Positions 23,336 to 34,743 of a DNA stretch of 64,000 nt are shown here, piece by piece. The DNA comes from Lineus longissimus. Lineage: Eukaryota; Nemertea; Pilidiophora; Heteronemertea; Lineidae. Numbering within the stretch: position 1 is the first letter of the stretch; each line of letters starts with the position of its first letter. Below the pieces are notes generated by a model. That model saw only the letters and a list, made by a program, of their open reading frames with translations. It had not been told where the DNA came from and ran no database searches. The position numbers and the translations under genes are program-made. The DNA lies in contig NC_088315.1 in assembly GCF_910592395.1 (NCBI RefSeq), positions 8,184,501 through 8,248,500 on the forward strand, read 5' to 3'.

Positions 23336-24690
23336 GCATTTCATGAATAACAATACATCATTATAAGATCGACTCATTAGAATGCATCTATAGGAATGTC
23401 TCTTCTTAGAACAGTTCATCTGATGAAAATCTATTTGAAAATATTCTTTCTATCGGCATTTGAAACAAATTTTGCTTCAGGGCTATAACCTTGTTTTCGA
23501 CATCAACTTCAAATCGATTCACAGATCTGATCTCATCATTCTGTTCAAATAGAGAATGCACCCCTTCTACTCAGAGGTACTGATTGTCTCACCATACCCC
23601 TCGACGCATACACCCGAGAATGGTGCAAAAAGGCAGGTGAAACTTGAAGTGCTTGGACACAGACTGGGACATAAAATGTCCGTTGATATTTCTTTTGTGT
23701 CCAGAGCAGGAGTTCCTTTAAGCCTCGGCACATTCAGCCAATATTCTTGGTGCTAAAAGCACCTTGACAATAATGACTCGTCATTAGGGAATGAGATAGT
23801 GGCCATGGTCTGCTACCGTGAGTGATTACGTGGTTAGTATGCACCAGTCTCGGGAGACAGTCATTGAAGCCCTATTCCTAAATGTGTGGCATTTGAAGAG
23901 GATTGTCCCACACAGATTTCGCTCCATCAGAATCAAGGGGCTATTACCAAACTTGATTTAAAAGTTATAGGTAAATTGGTAACAGATAAAGCCATCAATG
24001 TTGAGGAAACACTCGTCAACACTTTTTGAATTCATCCAAGACAAAATCATGTGCCTCCAAACTTCTAAATTGAAAACAAACTGGAATGCATTTCAAGTAA
24101 CCTTTAGCATGTTTAGAGTTCTCCCCCATTCCTCAGGTATGTCAGGGTGTGGTGCAAAATGGCCCGATTACCATTTCACACAGAAAGTTTGCCCTGTGGC
24201 CTGATGCTATTGCTATATCACTTGATGCCTCAGACCACTCAGAGAGCTTCATTCATGATGTACTTTTAGATGATATAATTCCAGCTGACCATTGATTTTT
24301 CTAAAGTTCACAGCAATAGCTTGTGAAACCATCTGCGACACCTAATGACACCTTTTACAATATCGCCCATCATAAGCCCCACAGGAACACGAAAAAAAAC
24401 AACTTTTTAAATTCATTTTAAATCGATAGTGTAACATCAGATATTAAATTTCTTTTTAAATCCCTGTTTAAACATCAACATTAATGGAATATTCTCATCA
24501 GTTAAGAGATGAATTGACTAAACAGGAATAATGGTGATGACATTTTGGTTTTATGAAATCAATTACGTGGAGACTTGGTTGATTTAGGTCGCCTTTTCAT
24601 CAAGAGTTTGTTCAGGGCACGATAGCAAAACAAATACAGTGGACTGGGCATGATTTAGCCATTTCAGACCACAGATTACCTCAGTAGTTG
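23336..24690. other. Non-coding stretch without recognised genes
   Basis: Nothing supported: no gene-like motif, no tandem structure, only short open frames. Confidence 0.4.
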
Positions 24691-24873
24691 GGTGGAACCT
24701 TCCTAAGAAGACACATCTGTTAGCACTACACCCTCTCTGTTAAGGAATGAGCGTTTGGTCCCAAATTGGCTGTTCCCATTCAATTTAACCAACCCCTGTA
24801 ATCAGGACACCACTCTATTGAAGGCAGAACCTGTCAGTTCAGAGCATGTACTTAATGGAGAGATCTGACAGTA
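24691..24873 (-). mobile_element. Palindromic MITE-like element, old full-length copy
   Basis: The left end GTGGAACCTTCCTAAGAAGACAC and right end TTAATGGAGAGATCTGACAGTA are decayed terminal repeats. Inside are TTCCCATTCAATTTAACC, CTGTAATCAGGACACC and CCTGTCAGTTC in the order expected for the family in reverse orientation. This is the most diverged copy seen. Confidence 0.75.
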
Positions 24874-25088
24874 GTCGATAGGACCACAGATTATGTAGGA
24901 GAAGTGGAAATTACAGAGCTACGCATGAATGAAAATCCCCATTACATCGAAAATGTAAATTATAACATCAATTGAACTGTAAATGTGACAAATATTGACA
25001 ATACGGTCAATATGAAGCTAATCATCCTTTGACGAGGTGTGTTCGAGTCGAGGTTAATAGCAAGCAACCAGTTATTTCAATACACATG

Positions 25089-25153
25089 CAGTGGAACCTC
25101 TCTATTAGGGACACGCTTGGGACTGACAAGTGCATCATCATTAGCAGATCTGG
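25089..25153 (+). mobile_element. Palindromic MITE-like element, short 5' fragment
   Basis: The fragment CAGTGGAACCTCTCTATTAG, then GGACACGCTTGGGACTGACAAGTGC matches the first third of the family. It breaks off before an 11-base G run at 25156-25166. It lies about 215 bp from the older copy at 24691, in opposite orientation. Confidence 0.8.
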
Positions 25154-25984
25154 AAGGGGGGGGGGGTAGGGTACAACACTGAGCTAGATTGATGAACAGC
25201 AGTTCTGCTGCCAATTCCTCTTCTACTTGACCAAACAAGGACTATTCATGACTATAATCTCATAAATTTCAGCCAATTACCAAGAGGGAACCTGCAACCC
25301 AATTGACATAAACGCATTGATTTGACCTCCCGCCTTATTAAAAATGAAATATGTGCCATCCGCCTGTTAATGACGGGAAGTACTCTGCCAAACTCAAACG
25401 CTAGCGAGGATTAGGACGGGAACTGAGCGGGTGATAGCAAGCGTGGGGAAACAATGGTGTGGCTGTTATCGCTGGCATATTGGCAGACGATTAAAACACC
25501 ATGGTTACCAACATCTGATGTCGCACCTTGAAAGTTTTCACATCGTTGCAGAGATATTTACGAGCTATTTTCTTCAGCACTGTATATCTATCTACTACAA
25601 TACCAGAAAATTGAAAAGTCTTTAAATATATATCAATTCTCTTCATGTTCATAAGTGAGAATTTGATGAGATTTTTAAAGATAACTGGTGATACGCTAGC
25701 AAGACAAGGCACCCTTTTTTTGCTCAATACAAAAGCAGAAGTTGACCGCTATTTTTGCCGCCGTGTTTCCGCGTGTAGGTTGGCCAACTCGTGGAAGACA
25801 CTTTTTCTGATACTTTGTGAGGCCAGGTGACATTTTCTTTCAATGCTGACATCATCGCTGAAGACGTCATTCATTTTTGTCGTGATCTTTGCACACTCAT
25901 ATGTGGAGGTTATTGGCCTGCTCAGACATAAGTCAGAAGTATCAAAACATGATACAGTCAATTGCAATGGTAGCTTTCTTCAAT

Positions 25985-26265
25985 CAAATTTTACCCCCTA
26001 CACCCATATTGTAAACTTGCCTGCCTCAAACGCGAGCATGTTTTCAAAATATCGGTAGAGGATGTGCAAATACGCTGAAATATGACCAAACATTTTCAAA
26101 GCTTAATTAACGACTTTTCACCACGTTTTCAATGAAATTTATGTTCTATTAATCAAATACTATACCCGCCTACACCCATATTGTAAAAACACTTACATGT
26201 CTGTGACGTAGGATAGCACTGACAGGATGTGAAAAATGCTAAAAATATGGACCCGTTTTCACGCA
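25985..26265. repeat. Tandem duplication, period about 165-171 bp
   Basis: CCTACACCCATATTGTAAA occurs at 25998 and 26169, preceded by ATCAAAT in both. AGGATGTGxAAA followed by GCTxAAATATGxxC occurs at about 26059 and 26224. Two copies are visible. Confidence 0.85.
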
Positions 26266-27089
26266 CCAGCTAGCTCATTAAGAGGAAGCTGATCAGGAAT
26301 AAGTAGGCTTGGTGATGTCACAGCCACGGATATACTGCCAATTAAAGTCTGATCGAGACGAATATTAAGTCGCGGAAATGACCGGTGATAAACAGACTGG
26401 CCGAGTTGACAAGCGGGTAAATATGGCAGTGAAGGGAAAAGGATGTGTGGGCAAGATATTGCGGGGCTTTGGAGAGGCAGCGAACTTCATGATGATTTAG
26501 TGGTGAGGTTCCATCAGATTGGTGTCCAAACTGTTGGACATCCAATGCACTACATATCTGGGCAATTTGTGGAGTGCCTTTAATCTCAAGACACGTGAAA
26601 ACTGTTAAGTTGTTTCCCAAAAGAAAGAAAACAAGTTGCACCTGAATCCTTGCCCACCAAAACGCTGAACGACAAATTGCAGAATCTCACCATTCAAAAA
26701 AATTACAATCGCTTACGCAGGTGCAGCCAACATGCATAGTTTCAATTTGAAAAACAGCGGCATACACGAGGATTATACTCCATCAAATTCGCCAATTTAG
26801 TCTATCTTCACAAATAAATCTCTCTCAAATGGCATCTAAATTTACAAATCACTTTAACGGATGATATTACCTTAATGAAAACGTGGTCTATTGAACCCGA
26901 GATGAAATTAGCAGCAGGATCGGCAAACTTTGGATTTCCTGCACAGACGTTTTAAACATCGTAGTCAATGATAATTCTACGCAGATTATTGCCGGTTGGC
27001 TAATCATAACATATTAGGGAAGATTAATATATTTGATGGATGCAGCTGACAACAAATTTAGGAGTGTGACGAAGTCGATGGCAAACCTT

Positions 27090-27303
27090 ACTTTAGAATC
27101 ATACTTTATTCACCTTAGAGTCATACTTATTCACCTTAGAGTCATATTTATTAACCTTCGAGTCATACTTATTAACCTTCGAGTCATAATTATTAACCTT
27201 AGAGTCATACTTATTCACCTTAGAGTCATACTTATTCACCTTAGAGTCATACTCATTCACCTTAGAATCATACTTATTAACCTTAGAGTCATACGTATTA
27301 ACC
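27090..27303. repeat. 21-bp minisatellite, 10 copies
   Basis: Ten units resemble ACCTTAGAGTCATACTTATT plus one base. The first is 22 bp and the rest 21 bp. Because 21 is a multiple of three, a plus-strand ORF (27033-27377) stays open with a 7-residue repeat such as NLRVILI. This is a by-product of the array rather than a leucine-rich-repeat protein. Confidence 0.95.
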
Positions 27304-27789
27304 CCATTAGTTTTGGCTGCAAATCAATGCTGTTATCAAACTCAGAATTGCCTACCCTCAAGTCCATCAATGCATAAACCCTTGGTGAAAGAGTGTATAA
27401 ATCAGCACTAGAAAGAGTGATTCCTAGGTTTTCCCCAAAACCCCCAACTACTACAACATCCCAACTAACCTTCCTTCACCTAACGTGACTGCATGCTTTG
27501 AATCAGTCAAACCAACTATTATTTACGGATCTGCTCATGGATTATTGCCAGCAGATTCGGCGATACAATATCATTTATGGGACAATCCTGAGAATAAAGT
27601 GACATTACTCAGACCTGCTCAAAGCCGGATTGATACCAATCTCTCAGATGCAGACACTGTCATAAGTTTGATATAAGACCCGTCCACCAATTTTCCCAGG
27701 AGTATTTTTAAAATCCATTATTTATGCGAATGCTCCACGTGTCTGTAGCGCTGTCTGGTTGGTTATGAACTCACTAGGATAGTTAATCG

Positions 27790-28077
27790 CATTAACCCTT
27801 TGAAGTGCAAGAGCGGTTTAATAGCTGCCATTTCTTGCTTTCATTTTCTCATACATGCCGGTGTAGAAGTAGAAAATGTCCCCATGAAAAAGTGTCTAGC
27901 TCTATTGTATTCTGATGGACTACTGTGGTTCTATACAGGCCATGACCATCAATAGCTTAAAGATGGAGCGCAGTATGGCCAATTCAGATAAGCTGAAATT
28001 ACTTGGTGGCACTGGCAGAGCCTCGAACCCACAACCTCCCACAAGTTCCGCTCTACCACTACACTAAAACTCCAATT
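27790..28077 (-). mobile_element. tRNA-derived SINE (or tRNA pseudogene with tail)
   Basis: On the minus strand 28077-28005 reads TTAGTGTAGTGGTAGAGCGG (A-box region), then a 23-nt spacer, then GTGGGTTCGAGGCTC (near-perfect B box), then TGCCAGTGCCACC. This order and spacing are those of a tRNA-like Pol III promoter. The 5' side (GGAGTTTT) does not pair with the 3' side, so it is not a functional tRNA. Sequence to the left (down to about 27790) may be the SINE body; that boundary is inferred. Confidence 0.65.
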
Positions 28078-28957
28078 ACATGTACATCATCTATTGGAGA
28101 GCTGCTATCACTCCCCATGAAGAGAGACTGGCCATCCAATGAATGGAGAGTGATTCAGCTCTACAAGGCCAATCCAGCGGAGTGAAAATCAGCTCTCTCG
28201 GAAAATTTCAAAAGAGCAAGCCTGACGAAACTCTTCATTGCATCCAATGAATTAATAGCAACTGTTTGGCCATTAATTCTGAAAAACATCTGGACTATTC
28301 AAACATCTTGAGAATCCGTAAGCAAATAGTATCAATGGAAGTGCTTAACCATGTCCATCGGATCAGAAAAATATGGAAAATGTTTTTTAAATGATTCTAC
28401 GGTACCATTGGTGCATTACAGGAATATTGGATGAAAAAGAATGGTAAGTACGTTGTGGACAAGATTAAAAGCCATGATAAACATATTGGCCCAAATTCAT
28501 AAAAGGCGTTTAAGGGTTAGACATGTACAACTTCTCTCTTATCAGTTTCAGGGCCTATTCATATTCTGCGAAGATTTGCATGAAGGGCCAGAATCTGTCT
28601 ATTCAGTAGTTAAACGCTGTTTTAAGCTAAACGCCCTTTATGAATTTGGCCCATTTTGTAGAACTGATAAGCAGTCCTTGAGAACGCCTCTCATAAACTG
28701 ACTGACCGGAGGACGTACATTTCTGTTTTCAGGACACATTTTGCGGGTAATAACAAATGCGCAATACACTTGCGTGCATGGCATGATGCACTGTCAAGAC
28801 GCATACAAAAACATTGTCACCCGCTGGCCGACTTTCAAATGTGGTTTGTTTGATTAACGACTGGATTTGGTCATTTCCATGAAATCGTTTCCTTCGTAAT
28901 TAGGACATCTCTCTTGGACACTGAGCATTTTAAGTCCCCGAAACCGACAATTTTAAT
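28078..28957. other. Non-coding stretch without recognised genes
   Basis: No supported gene. The 86-codon ORF at 28441-28701 has no recognisable motif. Confidence 0.4.
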
Positions 28958-28973
28958 GGGGGGGGGGGGGGGG
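28958..28973 (+). repeat. 16-base G run
   Basis: A pure G homopolymer (C on the minus strand) lies about 45 nt inside the intron that would follow the candidate exon at 29175-29020. Length is likely to be unstable and hard to sequence. A matching 16-base C run is at 46544-46559. Confidence 0.9.
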
Positions 28974-29019
28974 CTCATTGAATTATAAAAGTTATAACGA
29001 GGAAATGACTAATACCTAC

Positions 29020-29175
29020 TTGTAGGAATTGTTTGATGTATTCATCTCCGTGGAGGCGTACGAATGACTTGACCGTCTCCATACCGCGGAGCCGCAACTC
29101 CAACGGCATGGTGAAGCCATTTTTATTCCTAGGTAACGGCGCTGGCATGTTGTTGGTATTCCCATAAACAACCAT
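29020..29175 (-). CDS. Candidate first coding exon, same strand as liprin; product unknown
   Basis: Minus-strand ATG at 29175 is directly preceded by an in-frame TAA, and 52 codons run to 29020, ending CAA|GTAGGT, an acceptable donor with the conserved +5 G. The peptide begins MVVYGNTNNMPAPLPRN and ends VRLHGDEYIKQFLQ. It has four in-frame Met codons, is basic in the middle (LELRLRGMETVKSF), and has no signal peptide or membrane segment. It is richer in CpG than its surroundings (CCGCGGAGCCGC on the plus strand near 29084). It ends in phase 0 and the liprin exon at 332 starts in phase 0, so splicing would give ...[10 protein letters not shown]... in frame. Known liprin N termini instead have an acidic FEQLM-type start, so this could be an alternative start, an exon of another gene, or chance. 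I do not recognise the protein. Confidence 0.35.
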
Positions 29176-32100
29176 TTAGACGAATATATTCCGTGATCGA
29201 AAGAATCTCACCCAAAACTTCACAGTATCCACGAGAAAAAAATTGCACACCATTTATACCGAGTTAGCCTAAATTGGCAAAAAGTTGAAAACGGACACAA
29301 GATATTTCTCCATGATTAGCTAAAATATTCCACGTGGTTGGTACTGCAGCAAAAATTTGTTATATTGGCCAACAGTTGTAGGCCCCATGTACGATTAGAG
29401 CACAGAAATTCGCCATTTTCCTAGTTGTGGACATTTTACATGCTACATGGCTACAGTATGTGTGTAGTTAGCGCTTTACACAAAGTATGCCATTTTGAGG
29501 CTAAGTACACATTCCGGTAACTGCTAACAGATTATGTAAAGCAGAATTGATTTTGCCCCGTGCGAATTCTATCTAATGCAAGGCCAAACTTCGGACTTGG
29601 AAACAATCAATCTGCCCAGGAGTTATGTTGCACTAATGACAACAAAATTCGACAATATCACCGGCTAATAAATTATCTACAGACTCCTTAGTAAATCCTT
29701 CAAGAAGAGAATTATCCACTGAAGAATAAGCACACCATGGCACATGCATAGATCTGAACAACCCATACTGAAATACATGTATGTACACAATCATTCGTCA
29801 TGAATTCATGTACAAAAATTGACAAAGATAGATGGGCTGAACACGAGAAAAAATCAACAAGAGGCCAACCAACTTAGTTGGATTTTAAAACTTCACAGAT
29901 ATTGAATTAGACACTTCTAGCCACTTTAACCTTGGTTAGAAACGTACTCCATATCACTCTCTAGAAATGCACTCCACATTACTCAGAACAATATGTCGAC
30001 TATAAAGTATCATTAATCCATATCAAAATGCTGTAAAAACGCACGAGGGATGCGCTCATGCCGACGATCGCCCAGCGGTGTTGACGTATGCCGCTTCAGC
30101 TGCTGCTTTGATGTAAGTGGTGGGTCATGTCATCGGCAGCTAGCATTAATGACCTCGATCACTTAGCCATATCCCTTGCGTTACAACTTCCCACGGGGTC
30201 TGGTAAACTCCAAAAACGTTGAACCAATGACTGACTCATTGACTGCAACCTGATATGACTTCCAGGAAACTTTTACTACTAAAGTCGTAAAAAACACATC
30301 AATTCAGGACGTGAACTATTGCAAGTTAATGAAATATTGCAGTCAATTTCATAAATCAGCATGTAGTCCACTTCCAAGAAAATTCAAATGTTGGCTTCAC
30401 TTTGTAATCACGACACTAGATCCACTCCGTTAAAAACTTCTCCTGCAACTAAACTTGAAACAAATAATTTGATGCTACCTCCTGTTCTGATCTCCTGAGA
30501 ATCTGATAATCGGTGCCAGAGTAATTGCTAAATTCAAAATGCCACACACCATCGGTAGCATTATCCCGAGCATTTAAAGTTCCAATGGGAGTAATGATGA
30601 ACTCAGCTGCCGCAATTTCGACCGTTCTGCACACATTGGAGTAAATGCCAAAATGACGATATTCCCGTGTTGCCGAGAGGCCAACGAGTTAAGTTACAGA
30701 TAGATGCAAGTCGCAAAGTACTTCATCAATGTTTGAAACTGTTTTGATCAATGCGCTTCTAATCGTGATCCAATGAATACGGAAAGTCTGATATCAACTT
30801 GATGCTGGCAGTGTAGTGTACCTATCGTAGGTAAAGATCTGCTCTATGCGGTGTTGACAACAATAGCTCAGTGGCTCCACGTCAATATCACAAATGGTTG
30901 AGCGCGATAGGAACTCGTGGTAACCAGCAAACTAGTAAGGGTGCAGTTAATGAATCGACAGTTCTGGATCTTGGGTGGATTCTGAGATCAACAGATAGGT
31001 CTACTACAGAAAAATCAAAAACATCCCAAGTACTGTCCAAGTCCAAGCAATAACACAAGGAAAGATTCTTTTCAGTCAAATCTCTTGTTGGGGAACCACT
31101 CTGGCCAGGTACTCTTTGAGGAAACCAGCTTTTAGGAGTAACTTGAACAAGCAAGCTCATAATGTCGACAAATTGTTCCTAATGAGATGAGTTGGTATCC
31201 TTTTTGAACTGTGCAGCTGGTTGGCATGCATCATGTTCGTTCATAACTATCGCTAATAAGCTCCCATAGGACTATCATGATGACTCTGACGGATAGCTCT
31301 GAAGAAATTTTCATAATGAGACTGATACTCTCGCACTTTAGGGGAGAGGCATAATCATTAAACAATGCTTTAATAATGCTAAGTGGGAGAGAGAAAATTT
31401 TATTTCGATTAAGTCTTTGAATTAACAAAATGGAAAAGTTTTAAAACTGGCAGAATCATGGCAATGGCTGTGATAATCCTGTGCAAAATTCAATGGAGCA
31501 GATTGGGGGTACACAGTGATATGTTCTGATATGACTTGATATTAAAGGGGCTTGTCTATACAGCCTGTTATGTAGGCTACTACTTAGGCTCGTATTGTAC
31601 CCAGCAGGTTTGGCCAATGCTGTCCTAGCCAGTGTTGGCAGTTGACAAAAGTCTAACCTGACTATGAGCGGGCGCATCGGGGCCCATACCCAGTCAAACC
31701 CAGTTCAAAGTAGGGCAATTAAACCAGATCAGACCTCAGATTCTAAGGAAAGAAGTACCATTTATCGACTCTTTCAAATGAAAGAACCTGCTGAAACCCA
31801 TTCCATCCTCTTAAGAAGAGAATTAATCAACTCAAATTTACAGAACAACGAGGCATTTTTGAGAAATTTACTCTCAATTCCTTCCTGCTGATTCATCAAA
31901 AATGTTTAAACGATAATTGCACCTGGGAGAAAAGCTTGTCACGGGCGATGAAATTATTCCATTTTTGTAAGAGATTCTGAGGTATTTTCAACTGATTATG
32001 GTTGAAATTGGCTTGACAATCGGATCCAATTAACTTTAATTTGTCAGAAATCAGCTGTTGAGTTTGTGTTTTTACGAAATGAATTGGGATTTCTAGCTTT

Positions 32101-32727
32101 GGACATCATCACCTCAGCAAATATTGGTAACAGTTTCTACAAATGTTGTACCTGATACTCTTCTCAAGAGAAGATTATTCAGAAAGGGTGTTGTATTCCC
32201 AAGACTCGATCCTGCTTTCAGAGCGAGTTCAGGAAAGGGACAGTACTCTGTTCTTGCTATCATTTCCAAATAAGGAAAAAAAAATTCAATTTCTGGTGTA
32301 ACAGATTCAGTGTTCCTCTGGAAAGGAGTTGCCTGGGTTAGAATTGATTTCTACCTCACTGGAATTGGAAAGGAATCTTGGGATCTCTGAACATTCTCAT
32401 CTTGAGAGAACTGCGGACCATAGTTTAATAGTCCTACTCCATTGTGTCCTTCTTCTATGCTTGGTGACATTGTTGACGCCAGACGCCCTTTTCGTCTTTC
32501 AACGAAGGTGGGCCAAGGAGAGACGAAACTCTTTATCTGGACTGACGTCAGGGAATTTCGGAGTGATCCCTTAGGGTGACTCACTAAGGTTTGTCGGGAC
32601 TTAGAAACCGATCTCACTTGATGGTTATAGCAACTTTACCCATGGAAAGTAGTCAACATCCGCCATTGTGAAAAAAACCATTGTTATTCCTCGGCAATAT
32701 TGGATTTAACCCGATCTGTTTCTCTTG
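29176..32727. other. Non-coding stretch; GC-rich patch near 30.05-30.12 kb
   Basis: No gene could be supported. A CpG-rich patch at about 30040-30115 ends in TTTGAT|GTAAGT, a donor-like sequence on the plus strand, but no convincing acceptor or recognisable peptide precedes it. Confidence 0.35.
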
Positions 32728-33094
32728 GTAAACCTGAGAAAGAGAACAAGATTCTGCACCTGAATCATCAGATGGAACTAGGTGGGCTTGATGTATATCT
32801 GTCGGGGCATTGTCAGTCAGTTGTTGGAATGCAGGAGGTCAAGGTGGCAAAATAGGCCCTGGTTGTTTCAAGAAGGATACAGTAGCGGCCAGAAGTAATT
32901 CATTTCGTCTGTAATTTTGTAAACCTGGGAAAGGGGAGAGAGATCCTGCACCTAAAACATCGAAGCGAACTATAGGTAAGCTTGATGTATATCTGTCGGG
33001 GGAATTGTCAGTGAGTTGTTGGAATCCCCAAGGTCAGTCAAGGTGGCAAAATAGGCCCCGATTGTTTTGATAAGGATATAGTCAGTGAAGGGCC
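32728..33094. repeat. Tandem duplication, period 191 bp
   Basis: GTAAACCTG starts both copies (32728 and 32919). Both contain CTTGATGTATATCTGTCGGG, TTGTCAGT, GTTGTTGGAAT and CAAGGTGGCAAAATAGGCCC in the same order, and end near GGCCAG. Two copies with small indels. Confidence 0.9.
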
Positions 33095-33349
33095 AGGACT
33101 TTTAGTTCTTTGAAAGGCACACCCGTTCTGGGCCATATTGCGTGGCTGAAAGCACTGTTAACAACAAGGCTATGAGGCCGTGAAATTAGCCAACAGTCTC
33201 CTTCAATCATTTTAAACTTAGCAGATGCTCAAACACTGACTTATCATAAATCATATGATACCAACAAACCTGTCTATCCAGGAGGAGAAGCACAAATACT
33301 CATCTGTAGACCCAGATTTGCAAAGTAATGAATCTTAGCATATGCTCCT

Positions 33350-34230
33350 CGAATACTTGCAGGAATTGGATAAAATCATCCAGGGCAGTGAATCATATCG
33401 TGAGTTCAGACAAGTGTTTTGAAAGTGCAGCAGACGATTTCAATATGAAAATTGCATTGAGAGGGCAAAACCAGGCAACAAACTCAATAGCAGTGTCAGA
33501 CATGCAAATTTTGAAATATATACCAAGTGTACTTGTAGGATTTGTAAAGAAATCTATCCTTGATGCACTGAATCAAGTTCGAGTCGCAGACTGATCAAGA
33601 AGATGGGCATACACACACAAGAGGTTTTGGTGATAAGTTGTCTGAGGGTGAAACCATGCAAGAATCAACCATCACGAACAGACCAGACACACTGATATGC
33701 AAATTAATAACAAATCTGATATATCTTGAGCACTTGAAGGAATTGGATAAAATCATCTAGGGGCATTGAATCATATGTGACCCATCACAGCCAAACCCAG
33801 CAGTGTCGCAGAGAAGATGAGCCTAAATGACACCAGGAAATAATGGAAGAATTTGATGTATTCAGGTTTCACAAAGACATCAACCTGCCAAGCTAGGATT
33901 TTGCTGTGACAGGTCGCATATCATAAATCTAGTGTGTTTGCAGGCGAAACAGGTGATTTCAATAAGAAAGTTTTTACAAGAGGGCGAACCACAACTAATC
34001 AATTAGCAGTCTCAGATATGCAAAGGGAAATTCTGAAATTACCCGGAGCACTTGAGGAAATGGGAGAAAATCATCCTGGATGCACTGATTGACTCTCACA
34101 GCCCCAAACTAATCATGAAGACAGACATGTACGTACACTGGCATGGGAGGCTTTCAAAGGCAAGATCAATATCAAAGGAGCTATCCGAGGGCAAAACAAG
34201 AGCAGGTTTAACACACCAAACCGTTTGAAA
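33350..34230. repeat. Degenerate long-period tandem repeat (about 316-377 bp)
   Basis: GGAATTGGATAAAATCATC occurs at 33362 and 33739, and as GGAAATGGGAGAAAATCATCC at 34055. A second block (GATTTCAATA...GAGGGCxAAxC...TTAGCAGTCTCAGATATGCAAA-like) recurs near 33439 and 33960 and weakly near 34165. The 88-codon ORF at 33328-33594 lies inside and is not conserved between copies, arguing against coding. Confidence 0.65.
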
Positions 34231-34317
34231 ACTGAAAAGAAGCTACTCGGGAACCTGGATTTCTCATCATACCCAGAAATCCTGACCTCAAATCAACCCT
34301 TCTAGTGATTTTTCACC

Positions 34318-34743
34318 ATGAAATGCCCAATTTCTAGTGGCTTTCAAGATCCAGAGGTTCAACTGTGTCTAAGAAGACTTCTCACTTCTCAGAAGGCATC
34401 CAAAATGCGGGAATCCGACTCAACTTTTGAAAAGTTCATCACCACTTCCTTGACTGCTGAGAGTGCTGAGCTGAAGCAAGAAAGGTTACTTTCAAAGTTC
34501 ACCAATTTCACTGCACGACTAACCAATTCTAATAGGCTGCTTTTACAAATGATCTTTGATGACATCGGAGAAACTTTAGAGCCCCCACGAAGATGTACCT
34601 CGATCTTTATCTCTGTACAAACTCTGATATATTTCAATATCCATAATCCAAAGAAAGAACATTCTGAAAAGTTTCCCAATTTTTCCTACAGACGCAAAAA
34701 AAAAGCAGAAATCAATGCGTGTTCTTTGGAACATATCCAGTGA
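34318..34743 (+). other. Longest open frame of the window (141 codons), unassigned
   Basis: ATG at 34318 to TGA at 34741-34743. The conceptual protein has a polar N-terminal half with AELKQERLLSKFTNFTARL and a basic C-terminal patch (SYRRKKKAEI). I recognise no domain, signal peptide or catalytic motif. In 64 kb of this composition about one stop-free run of this size is expected by chance, and there is no second exon, promoter or poly(A) context to support it. It is listed as the largest unexplained ORF only. Confidence 0.12.

Noticed and set aside
27033-27377. A leucine-rich-repeat-like ORF (NLRVILI units)
   Set aside because: It is the translation of a 21-bp AT-rich DNA repeat, with no LRR consensus spacing, start context or splice sites.
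28005-28077. Functional tRNA gene
   Set aside because: A and B boxes are good, but the acceptor stem does not pair and the 3' side runs into SINE-like sequence.
30040-30115. Plus-strand exon ending at a GATGTAAGT donor
   Set aside because: No acceptor or recognisable peptide is present, and the reading frames give cysteine/serine-rich strings of no known family.
34318-34743. 141-codon ORF as a protein gene
   Set aside because: It is the longest in the window, but about one such run is expected by chance at this composition, and no domain or exon partner is seen.
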